Shown piece by piece: positions 16,284 through 25,401 of a stretch of DNA of 61,515 nt (its first letter is position 1; each line of letters opens with the position of its first letter). This stretch comes from a virus. The notes under the pieces were generated by a model that searched no databases, was not told where the DNA came from, and saw only the letters and a program-made list of their open reading frames with translations. Made by a program: the position numbers and the translations under genes. The stretch spans positions 1-61,515 of IMG/VR virus record IMGVR_UViG_3300034073_004042. One strand, given 5' to 3'.

Positions 16284-17463
16284 TTATTTTCTCCATCAAT
16301 TCATCGAGTGTTAAGGAACATTTCATACGCTTACTACAATTTTCTTCAACTAAAATCCATTCTAAATTTAATGGATTTCCTATAATTTCTGGGTTTATCC
16401 CGTCTAGATAACCCTGCATTTTTGAATACATGTGATCGAGATGATATTCCCCTTTATGACGTCCTCGTTTACCCGGACATTCTGGTATTTTAGATAACGA
16501 CTGTCTAGTGAATCTATCAACAGAAGCTGAGTAACCTTTAAATCCTTGATGTAATTCTTCTGCTAATTTACCGTATTCACGAAAACATGATGATTTCACC
16601 AGTCTTCTCTCATTATAGATACTTTCACCATTTTTACCATACTTATCCATACAAAATTTTAAACTTGAACCATCTTTTCTAGTGTTTATATTTTCTAGAA
16701 TATTTTTTATTTCTTCTTTGGTAAGACCCCTAGATTCCCAATATTCTTTGTGTAGACCAGAATACAACTTTTGAGTATCAGATATCATTTTTCTAGACTC
16801 ATCCAAAGAATAACCTCTTTTAATCCAAAAATCTACTGTACAACGATTAGCCTCTCTTTTGTATTTTTGGAATCCATCGATGCTATCATCCCAATAGTCA
16901 ATATAATTTTTATGAAATCTATGAATAAATTTATGCTTTTCTCTACCCACAGTGTCGCCATATATTTCTATACACCTACTCAATGACAAGGATGTTTCAT
17001 ATTTCAACTTCTTTATTTTTTCAATAACAGCATCATCCGAAAGTCCTTTAGATACCCAATAAGATGGATCATATATATTAGGTTTATTCGTCAAATATTC
17101 TTTTTTGTGGGACTCCCAATTATTACCGTATTTAACTTTAAAGTATTCATCGCTATTACTCACTGCTTTATGTTTTTTTCTATAATTTAACCACTCGGTG
17201 AATCTAGATGGATCGTACTCATCATCACTCAACCCGCGAACATATAACAAGAAATTTTTATCATTGATGAATCTAAAAATAGCATCAATAATATTTTTTC
17301 TGTCGTTTAATGACAATCCATAAAATTTAGATATATCTTCGTCTGATGCAGCAGAAAGAAGAATATCCAATTCTTCTTTCGTTTTTACTTTATTCAATAT
17401 TTTTTTAGGTTGGGATCTCGGTTTCCCCAAAATCATTAACTTCAACGACATCATCTCCTTCAT
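16264..17463 (-). CDS. Free-standing homing endonuclease between the nrdA halves (HNH-like)
   Basis: The C-terminus has a His-Me finger/HNH-like nuclease pattern: YHLDHMYSKMQGY, then NPLNLEWI and EENCSK. The N-terminal two thirds carry repeats of the type YWVSKGLSDD, FWIKRGYSLDES and YWESRGLTKEE, together with two S-x-x-x-C-x-x-x-YG blocks, which probably bind DNA. The reading frame overlaps both intein halves. The start is uncertain: ATG 17463 is upstream of the SD AAGGAG, so translation may begin at the ATG or TTG a few codons later. It most likely cuts intein-less nrdA alleles and spreads the element. Confidence 0.85.
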   Translation of the reverse strand: MKEMMSLKLMILGKPRSQPKKILNKVKTKEELDILLSAASDEDISKFYGLSLNDRKNIIDAIFRFINDKNFLLYVRGLSDDEYDPSRFTEWLNYRKKHKAVSNSDEYFKVKYGNNWESHKKEYLTNKPNIYDPSYWVSKGLSDDAVIEKIKKLKYETSLSLSRCIEIYGDTVGREKHKFIHRFHKNYIDYWDDSIDGFQKYKREANRCTVDFWIKRGYSLDESRKMISDTQKLYSGLHKEYWESRGLTKEEIKNILENINTRKDGSSLKFCMDKYGKNGESIYNERRLVKSSCFREYGKLAEELHQGFKGYSASVDRFTRQSLSKIPECPGKRGRHKGEYHLDHMYSKMQGYLDGINPEIIGNPLNLEWILVEENCSKRMKCSLTLDELMEKINENKKN

Positions 17464-19660
17464 TTAATTCCCGAACGTGTATCCATTTTTTCTCATTATT
17501 GCGATTAACCAACAATCTATGATTATCGGTGAGTTTCACTATTGATCCATCTTCAAATATAATCTCATTAACTGAGGCCATGCCATTATAATATATACTT
17601 GTTATAGAATCTGCATTTCCATTTGGCCCAACAACAGAAATTTCATCTATTTTGTGATGACCGATTAAATTGGTAGCCTCTATTAATTCCCAATTTAATC
17701 CAGCCTTTTCACATAATTCATGAAAATTGGGTAACGTTCCGTCCAAAGTATTTATCTTATCTTCCCAAGAATGACAACTTTCTACAGGTGCTACAGCCAT
17801 TAGTGTTGCATTACGTATACCATATTTTAACATTTTTTCACGTAGGGGTTCCCAGTTTAATGAGGGTGTGAAATCAGTTAGTTCATTTACTCCATTACTT
17901 CTACGTTCCCAAGGAAATACTCCTTTGCCGTACCAAGTATGTTGACTACGAGTGCAAGCCCCTTTTTCTTGAGCTAGTTCAACACTCACTTCAGTCAAGT
18001 AATATGATTGATGTTCGGCCCACCTTTTTACCTCAGCCAAGCTAGTTGAGTCACCGTATTTAAAATTCCGTTTGGCATGCCAGTAAGCTAGATTTGTTAT
18101 ACCAATACCAAGTGGTTCAAACTCATCATTCGATAACTTACTTTGAACACTTAGAAAATCTTGATATCCCAATAAGTTACTTAAACTTCTTACCAATACT
18201 CTACATGCTTTACGCATATCTTGCGGATTTTTAAATACACCCCAATTTATACTTCCAAGTGTACATAACGCTATACGACCTGATTCATCTTCAATACGCT
18301 CAAATGGACGATTAGGTAACAAAATTTCTAAACATAAGTTTGATTGATAGATAGGGTCTAGTTTAGTATCGAACGAACCTTGATTAATAACATTATCAAT
18401 ATTAACGATATAAATTCTACCAGTATCGGTTCTTTCTTTTAATATACCATTCTTAAAAATTTCTTCAGCAGATATAACTTTTTTCTTTTTGGATGAATCT
18501 TGTTCATATTTTACATATAAGCTTTCAAAAAGTTTGCTATCTCTATAGTATGCTTCGTATAAATCTTGAACTTCATGTGGATCAAATAAAGTTATATTCT
18601 TCCCTTGTTTAAATCGTTTCCAAAATAATCCACTAATAACAACGCCATAGTCCAACTGACGAACTCTTGTTTCTTCAGTGCCTTGATTATTTTTGAGAAC
18701 AATCAAATCTTCAAATTGATAATGCCATATTGGGAAGAATACCGTGCAACTTGCATTTCTAATTCCACCTTGAGAACAAGAACGAAGATCTCCATACCAC
18801 TTCTTTAAGAAAGGTACTAGTCCAGTATGTTTAATTTCTCCATTGCGAATTGGTGCTCCTAATGGCCTAATTCTACCTATTTCTAGGCCAATTCCTGCAC
18901 GTTTTGATGCATATTTTGCCATCATTTCACCTGTGGCAAAAATTGAATCTAATGTATCATCACTAGAAATAAGAACACAGGAACTGAATTGTTTAGTGGT
19001 TGTCCCTAGACCAGCAAGAACAGGAGTTGCTAAAGTGAAATGTCCATCTGATGCACATTCATAATACTCTTTTACAAACTTTAGTCTTTTATCCTTACTT
19101 TCAGCATGGAATGCGGTAGCAGCAGCTATTGCATACCTTACTTGTGGAGTTTCATAAATCTTGCCAGTTGCTCTATTTTGAACTAGATACTTTTCACACA
19201 ATTGAGCAATCGCTGCATATGTATAATTTTCATCCTTAGAATGATCTATAAAAAGATCAATAATATTCCATTCTTCTTCGGTATACCACTCCATAAGTTC
19301 AGGGGTATACATACCTAATTCTACGTTTTTCTTTACTATATTGTATAAAGTATCAGGTTCATATTTTCCATATACTTCTTTTCTAAGCATACTTAAACGC
19401 TGTCTACCTGCGACATACTGATAATTTACATTATTAATGTCTTCGTTTTCGCTTTCATCAATCAAACTGACCATAGCCTGTAGTAACAACTTGTCAATTG
19501 TTTCAGTTGTCATTTTATCATGAAATTGAAGTTGTGCCCGTATTTGAATCATAGACGGACTAACAGAATCAATACCTTTACAACAATTATCAACCTGTCT
19601 TTGAATTTTACTTATATCCAATGGGACGATTTCCCCATCACGTTTAACTACCGTAATCAT
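17405..19660 (-). CDS. nrdA: Ribonucleotide reductase class Ia large subunit, N-terminal part plus split-intein N half
   Basis: Residues 1-90 are an ATP-cone. The catalytic barrel has Cys228 (FSSCVLIS), Asn441-Cys443-Glu445 (SNLCLEI) and Cys466 (ALCTLGSINWG), all as in E. coli NrdA. After APVES at residue 628 the protein changes into an intein N half (Cys629 to the stop at 751; block B KLTDNHRLLV with the conserved His). It reduces ribonucleotides to deoxyribonucleotides for phage DNA synthesis after splicing with the second gene. It is the first gene of the nrd operon. Confidence 0.95.
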   Translation of the reverse strand: MITVVKRDGEIVPLDISKIQRQVDNCCKGIDSVSPSMIQIRAQLQFHDKMTTETIDKLLLQAMVSLIDESENEDINNVNYQYVAGRQRLSMLRKEVYGKYEPDTLYNIVKKNVELGMYTPELMEWYTEEEWNIIDLFIDHSKDENYTYAAIAQLCEKYLVQNRATGKIYETPQVRYAIAAATAFHAESKDKRLKFVKEYYECASDGHFTLATPVLAGLGTTTKQFSSCVLISSDDTLDSIFATGEMMAKYASKRAGIGLEIGRIRPLGAPIRNGEIKHTGLVPFLKKWYGDLRSCSQGGIRNASCTVFFPIWHYQFEDLIVLKNNQGTEETRVRQLDYGVVISGLFWKRFKQGKNITLFDPHEVQDLYEAYYRDSKLFESLYVKYEQDSSKKKKVISAEEIFKNGILKERTDTGRIYIVNIDNVINQGSFDTKLDPIYQSNLCLEILLPNRPFERIEDESGRIALCTLGSINWGVFKNPQDMRKACRVLVRSLSNLLGYQDFLSVQSKLSNDEFEPLGIGITNLAYWHAKRNFKYGDSTSLAEVKRWAEHQSYYLTEVSVELAQEKGACTRSQHTWYGKGVFPWERRSNGVNELTDFTPSLNWEPLREKMLKYGIRNATLMAVAPVESCHSWEDKINTLDGTLPNFHELCEKAGLNWELIEATNLIGHHKIDEISVVGPNGNADSITSIYYNGMASVNEIIFEDGSIVKLTDNHRLLVNRNNEKKWIHVRELNEGDDVVEVNDFGETEIPT
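17408..17776 (-). other. Split intein, N-terminal half (123 aa)
   Basis: It begins at Cys629 of the upstream protein (CHSWEDKIN), has a TxxH block B (TDNH), and ends at a stop codon instead of continuing into an endonuclease domain. The insertion point is exactly between the T/S and S residues of the PSETSSQ-type nrdA motif. Confidence 0.9.
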
Positions 19661-19711
19661 AAAAAATTATTCCTTTTACTTTTTCTTAGAAAGTATTATT
19701 TACTTGTAAAT

Positions 19712-20134
19712 TTATATTTGAATTAAATTTTCAACAAAATAGTTGCTTAATATTGAGTCTTTAAATACAGGCTCTTGATCTTTAAAATTAAGTACAAATT
19801 TATTATCTACAACAACTACATTATACCTATTTTCATCGTTACTGTCTACTAGCATCTGAATCTCAATAGGAGTGTCTTTAAATTTATTTGTATATTTTAA
19901 AGTTAAAGCAATCATTAACGATTTTGTAAAATCATCATATTTATTTTCAATGATTATTTCCCATGGGGTTGGCCATGATTTTTTATTGTAAGGATCAACT
20001 TTACGATTGTAAGGAACAAAGGGTGCATTGTTCCAAAATTCACATACATCTTCAAATGGTGTATCTGAGCTATCGATTAATTTTCTATGTTGCACCCAAT
20101 CAGATAATCTTTGTTCTATAGATTTTTTAAACAT
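19712..20134 (-). CDS. Hypothetical protein (140 aa)
   Basis: The product starts MFKKSIEQRLSDWVQHRKLI, has an Asn/Pro/aromatic centre (FWNNAPFVPYNRKVDPYN), then PTPWEIIIENKYDDF and a beta-rich C-terminus. The WPTPWE-type block occurs in other T4-like phage hypothetical proteins. No function is known. It abuts the beta-helix fibre gene (one base). Confidence 0.65.
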   Translation of the reverse strand: MFKKSIEQRLSDWVQHRKLIDSSDTPFEDVCEFWNNAPFVPYNRKVDPYNKKSWPTPWEIIIENKYDDFTKSLMIALTLKYTNKFKDTPIEIQMLVDSNDENRYNVVVVDNKFVLNFKDQEPVFKDSILSNYFVENLIQI

Positions 20135-21814
20135 TTACGTCATTATATTTAAGTTGTACTCTAATGATGATTCGATTGAATCATTAACGCATACTAAAGA
20201 AACATAATTCTTTGTACTGGCATATGTTGATGTGGTTGTAAAATATATAGATGGTGGACCAGTAAGTTCATCATATGTTTCTATATAATTAAAACTATCA
20301 GTTACAGCGCCAATATTATCTGGAGCTAAGTTAACGGTCAATTCACCTTTTCTTGATAATCTATCATTTGTTAATTGATAGTTTATTTTTATAAGTTGAT
20401 CTTGACCATTCAATGGTATTTTGGCAAATACGGTAGAACTAGATGCTACAATAGTTGCAGTGCTTACTTCGGTATTAAGTATATATGCTCTACCAGTAAC
20501 CAAAGGGGCATAGTAAAAATCAGTTGAAGTGGTAGCATCAGCTAAATTTTTTCTCTGGAAAAAATCATCAATACTTTTATTTCCAGTTGAATTAAAACTT
20601 ATAACAGCAGTCGAAGCACCAGCAGCAGTTATATTATCAGTCAACCCAACTCCATTTCCTGTTTGTATAAAGAAATTATTTTCTGAAATAACATTACTTT
20701 TTAAGTTATTAGGATTGGCACCAACATATATACCTTCTCTTACAATATTTTCAAATCTATTGTTTGAAATAATCCCATTTGTTGGTCCTGGTAAATTATT
20801 ATCAATTGTATAATATTCTATACCTCTGTTTAAATTACTAAAAATACTTTTATCTATTGTAGGTCTTACAACTGTACCTGTCCCACGAACTCCGATGTAT
20901 AGTGAATCGAAAGCACAATCTATAATTTCTACATTTTCACATAGATTTGCATCCCCAGAACCTAATCCACCTCCAGTTCCACGTATTTCAACTCCGATAC
21001 CATTTGACACTAATCCATATGTAGTGGTAGAAGTTGAATCGAATGCTGTTCTTAGAATACAATTATCAAGTTTAGCATTTAAAACATTATCAAAGCTAAC
21101 TAGTGCATTGTCTGATGCATATGCTGGATCATATTCTAATGTTAAATTTTTAATAACTACTTGTCTAGCTCGTTTAACTCCAGTTTCCATCAATCCAGAC
21201 AAAAATAAGTTACCATCAGCGTCGGATGTTCTAAAAATATTAGTTGTTGATGAGGTAAGAGTAATTACTGTTAATTCTGGATGTTCTCCAACTAATGTAG
21301 TGTATGGTGGTAATTCGATTGCATTCGATATAAGATATTTTCCAGCTGGAATTTTTAGTTCTCTTCTAGAATCCATTCTTTCCAATGAATCCCATGTACT
21401 ATTTTTAAATATAGTATCTACAGCCACTTGGAACTCATTTGAAATGTCAGTTGCAGTAAAGCTTTGTATTACACCAAATTCACATATACTTACGCTTTCA
21501 TCTAACTTTTCTTGTAAAAGTCTAGTAACTGAAGTGGCACTAATATGGGGAGTAAGTGCACGATATTTATATGGACTAGTTAAAGTTGCAGTTGATAAAT
21601 TTAATAATTCAAATATATTATCTCTTTGAAAATCTTTTTCTGTTAAGATTCTAGTATTTTCATCATCTGCTGCACCCTCTGCAATTCTTTTACCTATGTA
21701 AAGATTTTCAGTGTCTTGTGCCCATGCAAATTCACCAGGTTCTAGTTTTGGAACCTTGTTTTGTATTTCTTGACCTCTACGGATCTGTATTCTAGCCACT
21801 TCTAAAATTGCCAT
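20135..21814 (-). CDS. Tail fibre or spike protein with right-handed beta-helix
   Basis: The 559-residue product has an N-terminal virion-attachment motif (RIQIRRGQEIQNKVPKL, EFAWAQDTENLYIG) shared by many phage fibre proteins. A parallel beta-helix region follows (about 160-400) with repeated turn patterns such as NCILRTAF, GIGVEIRG, GIISNNRFENI and VISENNFF, then a beta-sandwich C-terminus. Pectate-lyase-like helices in this position often bind or cleave host polysaccharide. It is preceded by a GATAAATA box and a strong SD (GGGAG). Confidence 0.85.
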   Translation of the reverse strand: MAILEVARIQIRRGQEIQNKVPKLEPGEFAWAQDTENLYIGKRIAEGAADDENTRILTEKDFQRDNIFELLNLSTATLTSPYKYRALTPHISATSVTRLLQEKLDESVSICEFGVIQSFTATDISNEFQVAVDTIFKNSTWDSLERMDSRRELKIPAGKYLISNAIELPPYTTLVGEHPELTVITLTSSTTNIFRTSDADGNLFLSGLMETGVKRARQVVIKNLTLEYDPAYASDNALVSFDNVLNAKLDNCILRTAFDSTSTTTYGLVSNGIGVEIRGTGGGLGSGDANLCENVEIIDCAFDSLYIGVRGTGTVVRPTIDKSIFSNLNRGIEYYTIDNNLPGPTNGIISNNRFENIVREGIYVGANPNNLKSNVISENNFFIQTGNGVGLTDNITAAGASTAVISFNSTGNKSIDDFFQRKNLADATTSTDFYYAPLVTGRAYILNTEVSTATIVASSSTVFAKIPLNGQDQLIKINYQLTNDRLSRKGELTVNLAPDNIGAVTDSFNYIETYDELTGPPSIYFTTTSTYASTKNYVSLVCVNDSIESSLEYNLNIMT

Positions 21815-21831
21815 ATCTATCTCCCAATATG

Positions 21832-21909
21832 TTATTTATCGTTCCAAACCCGCTTTCCATTTACAAGTTTCCATGTTCGACCTTTACATTTATTATCAAT
21901 GTTTTTAGT
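21832..21909 (-). other. In-frame extension behind the exonuclease TGA stop
   Basis: After the TGA at 21910-21912 the same frame continues for 25 codons (TKNIDNKCKGRTWKLVNGKR, then VWNDK) to a TAA. The CKGRTWKLVNGKRVW part looks like a real conserved peptide, and there is no ATG in this frame. It could be a readthrough tail, a small gene with a non-standard start (ATT), or a decayed remnant. Confidence 0.35.
21833..21840 (-). promoter_or_regulatory. Late-type promoter box (GATAAATA)
   Basis: A 7-of-8 match to TATAAATA lies 18 bases before the fibre gene ATG at 21814, leaving room for the GGGAG ribosome-binding site. Confidence 0.5.
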
Positions 21910-22605
21910 TCAGGCGTGATACTTATAATAAGTTTCTACTTTTTCCAACCATCTATCTTGATACTTGTTAAAGTCTTTCGGCCATAAATCAAATTGTTGA
22001 TATTGTAAATCTCGGGTGCACATAAAAATATGACCTTCTCTAATATCAGTGCCATATGTATTATTATGGCACATAATATATGCCACTAGCTGAGTTTTAT
22101 AGCCATCAACCCATTCTTCTTTTTTTAGCTTATTAGACTGTTTATAGTCACAAATACTGGGTTTTCCTTGATAAACCGCAACTAAGTCTGTTGTTCCAGA
22201 GTATAAACCAGAATAATATAGACTTTGTTCATACGCCCAAATTTCATCTATTTTAGAGAATGCATTCTCGATGATGAGATCGGCCATTTTATTTGATTGG
22301 ACATGAACCAAATTACCACCCGGTTGTCGTTGCACTCCGGTTATAAAGTTTTCTATGTTTTTATGCATAGATGTCCCCACACCGGATGCCTCTTTAACAA
22401 TTTTGGCGGCTTTATCTTCACCTATTCGTTTTTTCCACTCTAAAATAGCACTTTTATCTTCCGTGGCGCTAAGAATCGTGGTAACACTTGGAAGTTTTTC
22501 TCCTTCCGGTGTCTGATATGATCTTTTATTAGTTACAGGATCATTTATTTGAACACAACCTTGGTAGTCAAATTTTTTTACGTATGGTGGAGGATTTATA
22601 GTCAT
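21910..22605 (-). CDS. PD-(D/E)XK exonuclease (RecB-like)
   Basis: The 231-residue nuclease has the PD-(D/E)XK core GTTDLVAVYQGKPSICDYKQ, giving D...(E/D)xK as DYK, preceded by GVGTSMHKNIENF and followed by YKTQLVAYIM. It resembles the RecB-like/MGME1-type exonucleases of T4-like aquatic phages, probably acting on ssDNA ends in recombination or replication. It has its own sigma-70 promoter (22612-22640). The stop is TGA and the frame stays open for 25 more codons. Confidence 0.85.
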   Translation of the reverse strand: MTINPPPYVKKFDYQGCVQINDPVTNKRSYQTPEGEKLPSVTTILSATEDKSAILEWKKRIGEDKAAKIVKEASGVGTSMHKNIENFITGVQRQPGGNLVHVQSNKMADLIIENAFSKIDEIWAYEQSLYYSGLYSGTTDLVAVYQGKPSICDYKQSNKLKKEEWVDGYKTQLVAYIMCHNNTYGTDIREGHIFMCTRDLQYQQFDLWPKDFNKYQDRWLEKVETYYKYHA

Positions 22606-22611
22606 ACACGG

Positions 22612-22640
22612 AGTATAACATAAATGTATACAACTGTCAA
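22612..22640 (-). promoter_or_regulatory. Sigma-70-type promoter of the exonuclease gene
   Basis: Minus-strand TTGACA (22635-22640) and TATACT (22612-22617) are separated by 17 bases. The -35 overlaps the last bases of the upstream gene. Confidence 0.7.
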
Positions 22641-23011
22641 ATTTTTGATGAAATAGCTTTTTTAGCGGCTCTAGACGCCATATTATCTACAGTGGTTGAT
22701 CCACTTTGATCTGTTGGCATCGCAGGTGAATTTGCTTGATTTTTTGTTTTGATGTATACTTTTTCATTTTCAACATCAATATCTTTAATTAAATTACCAT
22801 TGGGGTCAAATTCATTTTGCCATTGTATTAATGTGTCTATATTAGAAATACCATATTGATCACTACCTGCCATTCGCTTAATAGTGTCAAAGTCATAAAC
22901 TAATGTATCGCCTTTTTTAGTGGCATTATTTGCCTGACCCTGTAGTACCTTAAGGATATTTCCTATAGGACCAGGATCAGGTTTTACATCAAGAATTTCA
23001 AATAGACGCAT
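22637..23011 (-). CDS. Hypothetical protein with leader-like N-terminus
   Basis: The 124-residue product starts MRLFEILDVKPDPGP, similar to the capsid-leader peptides elsewhere in the window but without the cleavage Glu at the expected place. The middle contains LVYDFDTIKRMAGSDQYG and IDTLIQWQNEFDPNG, and the tail is Ala/Ser-rich. The function is unknown, perhaps a head-associated protein. It overlaps the next gene by one base. Confidence 0.6.
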   Translation of the reverse strand: MRLFEILDVKPDPGPIGNILKVLQGQANNATKKGDTLVYDFDTIKRMAGSDQYGISNIDTLIQWQNEFDPNGNLIKDIDVENEKVYIKTKNQANSPAMPTDQSGSTTVDNMASRAAKKAISSKI

Positions 23012-24303
23012 TATTGTGATAGTTTAGCAAGTAATATATGAGATTCACGTAACTTTTTTCTATAATTACTTTCTCTTAATTCTCTACCTGTATCACCTTC
23101 ACCAGCCGCAGCATCGCTTGCTGCAAATTCGTCTGGGCCAGCAGATGCTCCCGCTTCTGGATTCATCATATCTGGAGATGTTGGAGTTATTTCTTCTCCC
23201 GGCTCTCCACCCATTGGAACTTCTGGTGTTTCTTCTCCTGCCAATTGAGCTATTGCTTTACTAATAACTTCCCGCTGAGCGTTTAAAGTTGCCAATGTTG
23301 TAGCTAATGCAGGTCCAACAGCCTGCTTAAATGCCATTGATTGTTGTGCTCCAAAGTTATGACGAATCTCATCAGATAATTCAATCATTACCTTAGTTTG
23401 ATATTGACCAACTTTTTGCATCCAGCTAGTATAATCATTTGCCATATCACCGGCAGCAGTAATAGTGTTGGCTCTTTCTTCCTCGTCTTCATTCAATAAA
23501 CGTTCTATATTCTCGTTTACCATTCTTACATAGGTGCGATATAAAGATTCTTTTACTGGTTTCTTTTTTAATTTTGCCAATTCAACATTTTTTTCTTTAC
23601 TATTAGGTGCTTTCTTTACAGCAGTTTTAGCTTTTACCGGTTCTTTAGTTTTCTTAGGTTTCTTTTCTGGTAAACCTTTGTGCTTAGTGCTTGCAAATTT
23701 CTCTGCTTCTTTTCCAGTCATGGATTTAGCAGCTTTTGCAACTTCAGGGCTTGCAGGTTCTTCACCCTTTTTCGCAGCATGAACCATTCCCATGAATTTT
23801 TGCTGTTTTTTGCTAACAGCTTTTTCTGCGACCATTTCATCGTCGGCATGTTGTTTGGTCTTTTTAACAGCTTCTTTGAATGGCTTTCCAGACTTAGCAG
23901 CAGCTTTTGCACGACTGCCCCATACTTCGTCTTTGTTGGTTTCTATTTTACCATCACCATCGTAATCTTTTTTTGCCATTGTTTTTTTTGATGCAGTTTT
24001 TTTACGTGCTTCAGAAATACTTGCTGCTGTTTTTTTATTTGAGTTTTCACCTAACATTTCTTTAATCCTTGTGTTTACAAGATCAAGCATAGCTTTATCT
24101 TTTTGGTAGCTTTCATTATTTAACAAATCGTTGAACTTAGAACCATTTTCATGATTAAAAATTTTTGTTCTAAGTTTATTTCTTATATCTTCCAGTTGTT
24201 CTCTGTTATATGGGGAAACATTTACTCTAACGCCGAAATGTTTATTAATGTTTTCCTCAATCATTTTACTATTTAATTTGGAATAAAAAATAGAAGTTTT
24301 CAT
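23011..24303 (-). CDS. Head-associated protein with EF-hand motif and DUF3008 segment
   Basis: The 430-residue Lys/Ala/Glu-rich protein has an EF-hand-type calcium loop (DYDGDGKIETNKDEVWGSR near residue 120). It also has a DUF3008-like block (KKQQKFMGMVHAAKKGE, then ASTKHKGLPEKK) and an acidic, helical C-terminus. Several [IL]-x-E sites (SISEAR, LLNEDE, LRESN) fit cuts by a T4-type prohead protease. This composition matches prohead core or scaffold-type proteins of aquatic T4-like phages, though the exact role is inferred. A perfect TATAAATA lies upstream. Confidence 0.65.
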   Translation of the reverse strand: MKTSIFYSKLNSKMIEENINKHFGVRVNVSPYNREQLEDIRNKLRTKIFNHENGSKFNDLLNNESYQKDKAMLDLVNTRIKEMLGENSNKKTAASISEARKKTASKKTMAKKDYDGDGKIETNKDEVWGSRAKAAAKSGKPFKEAVKKTKQHADDEMVAEKAVSKKQQKFMGMVHAAKKGEEPASPEVAKAAKSMTGKEAEKFASTKHKGLPEKKPKKTKEPVKAKTAVKKAPNSKEKNVELAKLKKKPVKESLYRTYVRMVNENIERLLNEDEEERANTITAAGDMANDYTSWMQKVGQYQTKVMIELSDEIRHNFGAQQSMAFKQAVGPALATTLATLNAQREVISKAIAQLAGEETPEVPMGGEPGEEITPTSPDMMNPEAGASAGPDEFAASDAAAGEGDTGRELRESNYRKKLRESHILLAKLSQ

Positions 24304-24331
24304 TGGTGTTCTTTCTCAGTATTATTTTAAT

Positions 24332-24339
24332 TATTTATA
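24332..24339 (-). promoter_or_regulatory. T4-type late promoter box
   Basis: A perfect TATAAATA on the minus strand, 28 bases ahead of the gene at 24303. It lies inside the end of the preceding gene. Confidence 0.65.
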
Positions 24340-24787
24340 CGAAAGTGCTCAGTTTGTTAAACTGTTCGTTAATTTTACCTAGACATCTTTGTTTTTTGAC
24401 AGTAGCAATATCAGACTTCATCTTTCTTATCTCCAAAGTTTCAATATTTTTTTTCTTTGATCTGTTTTTTAACTGTTCCTCAAATAAAGAATATCCATAG
24501 TTTCTGTCAAGCTCAAGAATATTTTTATCCATGAACTTACCCAATGCTAAACTATTTGCAATTAATATTGCCGACTGTGGTAAATTTATGTTGTCTACCA
24601 CAATATTATTAGAAGTATTGTATATTGAATAAAAATTGTTTTCTTTTTTTATGAAATAAAATCCAATTCTTATAGAACCATCATCTTCTTGTATAGGTAT
24701 AACGAAACCTTTATTTTTTAAATTATTTTTTACTTTTACAGATATTGTAAAAATTTTATCCCAGATTTCTTTTGATATATCGTTCAT
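24335..24787 (-). CDS. Hypothetical T4-like phage protein (150 aa)
   Basis: The product has an N-terminal alpha/beta part and a C-terminal helix with RNYGYSLFEEQLKNRSKKKN and EIRKMKSDIATVKKQ, a pattern I have seen in uncharacterised proteins of aquatic T4-like phages. The function is unknown. It overlaps the next gene upstream by four bases in a four-gene run (24335-25818). Confidence 0.65.
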   Translation of the reverse strand: MNDISKEIWDKIFTISVKVKNNLKNKGFVIPIQEDDGSIRIGFYFIKKENNFYSIYNTSNNIVVDNINLPQSAILIANSLALGKFMDKNILELDRNYGYSLFEEQLKNRSKKKNIETLEIRKMKSDIATVKKQRCLGKINEQFNKLSTFV

Positions 24788-24972
24788 AATCTTTTCAAAG
24801 TATTGTTATCATTACTTATACTATACAAACCTTTTCTAACTAAATTTTGCGCTAGCCACAAATCATGATCATCCAATGAGGATAATCTAGCGGTTGGATA
24901 TTTGTCTACGAAAGACTTTTCTTCATTAGTTAATACAATCGGTATACCAGAAATTAATTCATATAATTTCAT
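24784..24972 (-). CDS. Small hypothetical protein (62 aa)
   Basis: The product starts MKLYELISGIPIVLTNEEKS and ends DLWLAQNLVRKGLYSISNDN. This AQNLVRKGLY pattern occurs in small proteins of T4-like phages. The first residues resemble the leader family but lack a cleavage Glu. No function is known. The gene overlaps both neighbours by four bases. Confidence 0.65.
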   Translation of the reverse strand: MKLYELISGIPIVLTNEEKSFVDKYPTARLSSLDDHDLWLAQNLVRKGLYSISNDNNTLKRL

Positions 24973-25400
24973 GATTGTTTTTTAATTCCCATAGATTGAA
25001 GCTGTTGTAGCATTTGGCTGTTCTGTGGATCTTTAGTATCTAATGAAAATACTGCATTATCCATCTTAAACTTTAATACATTTGGATCATTCGATATAAC
25101 TGAATCTATTCTTGTTCCAGCAGGTATGTTTACTGGTTTTTGAATATTCGTAGTATTTTGTTGGGGTTTACTTACTGTGCTTGTCCCTTGAGTACCAGAT
25201 GTTCCCATTGGCTGCGGTGATGTACCCGCTTGGTTAGATTGTTGTGTTGCACCCGATTGATTAGCTTTCTGAGCTGTTTGTTGAGGTTTCTGTGTTGATT
25301 GAACAGTTTGTCCAGTCTCTTTTCCTTTTTGTAAAACATTTGCTATGGTAGTAACCATATTACTTTGTTCTCTAATATAAACTAGCTCTTTAATTTTCAT
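24969..25400 (-). CDS. Gln/Thr-rich hypothetical protein with leader-like start
   Basis: The 143-residue product starts MKIKELVYIREQSN, which includes an I-R-E site that could be cut by a prohead protease. The middle is low-complexity Gln/Ser/Thr/Gly, and the C-terminus (GTRIDSVISNDPNVLKFKMD) folds as a small beta domain by its pattern. It may be a packaged protein. The function is unknown. Confidence 0.6.
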   Translation of the reverse strand: MKIKELVYIREQSNMVTTIANVLQKGKETGQTVQSTQKPQQTAQKANQSGATQQSNQAGTSPQPMGTSGTQGTSTVSKPQQNTTNIQKPVNIPAGTRIDSVISNDPNVLKFKMDNAVFSLDTKDPQNSQMLQQLQSMGIKKQS

Positions 25401-25401
25401 A

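Noticed and set aside
20895-21629. Long open frame on the plus strand opposite the beta-helix fibre gene
   Set aside because: No SD, no family pattern; the minus-strand frame has clear fibre motifs, so this is a shadow frame.
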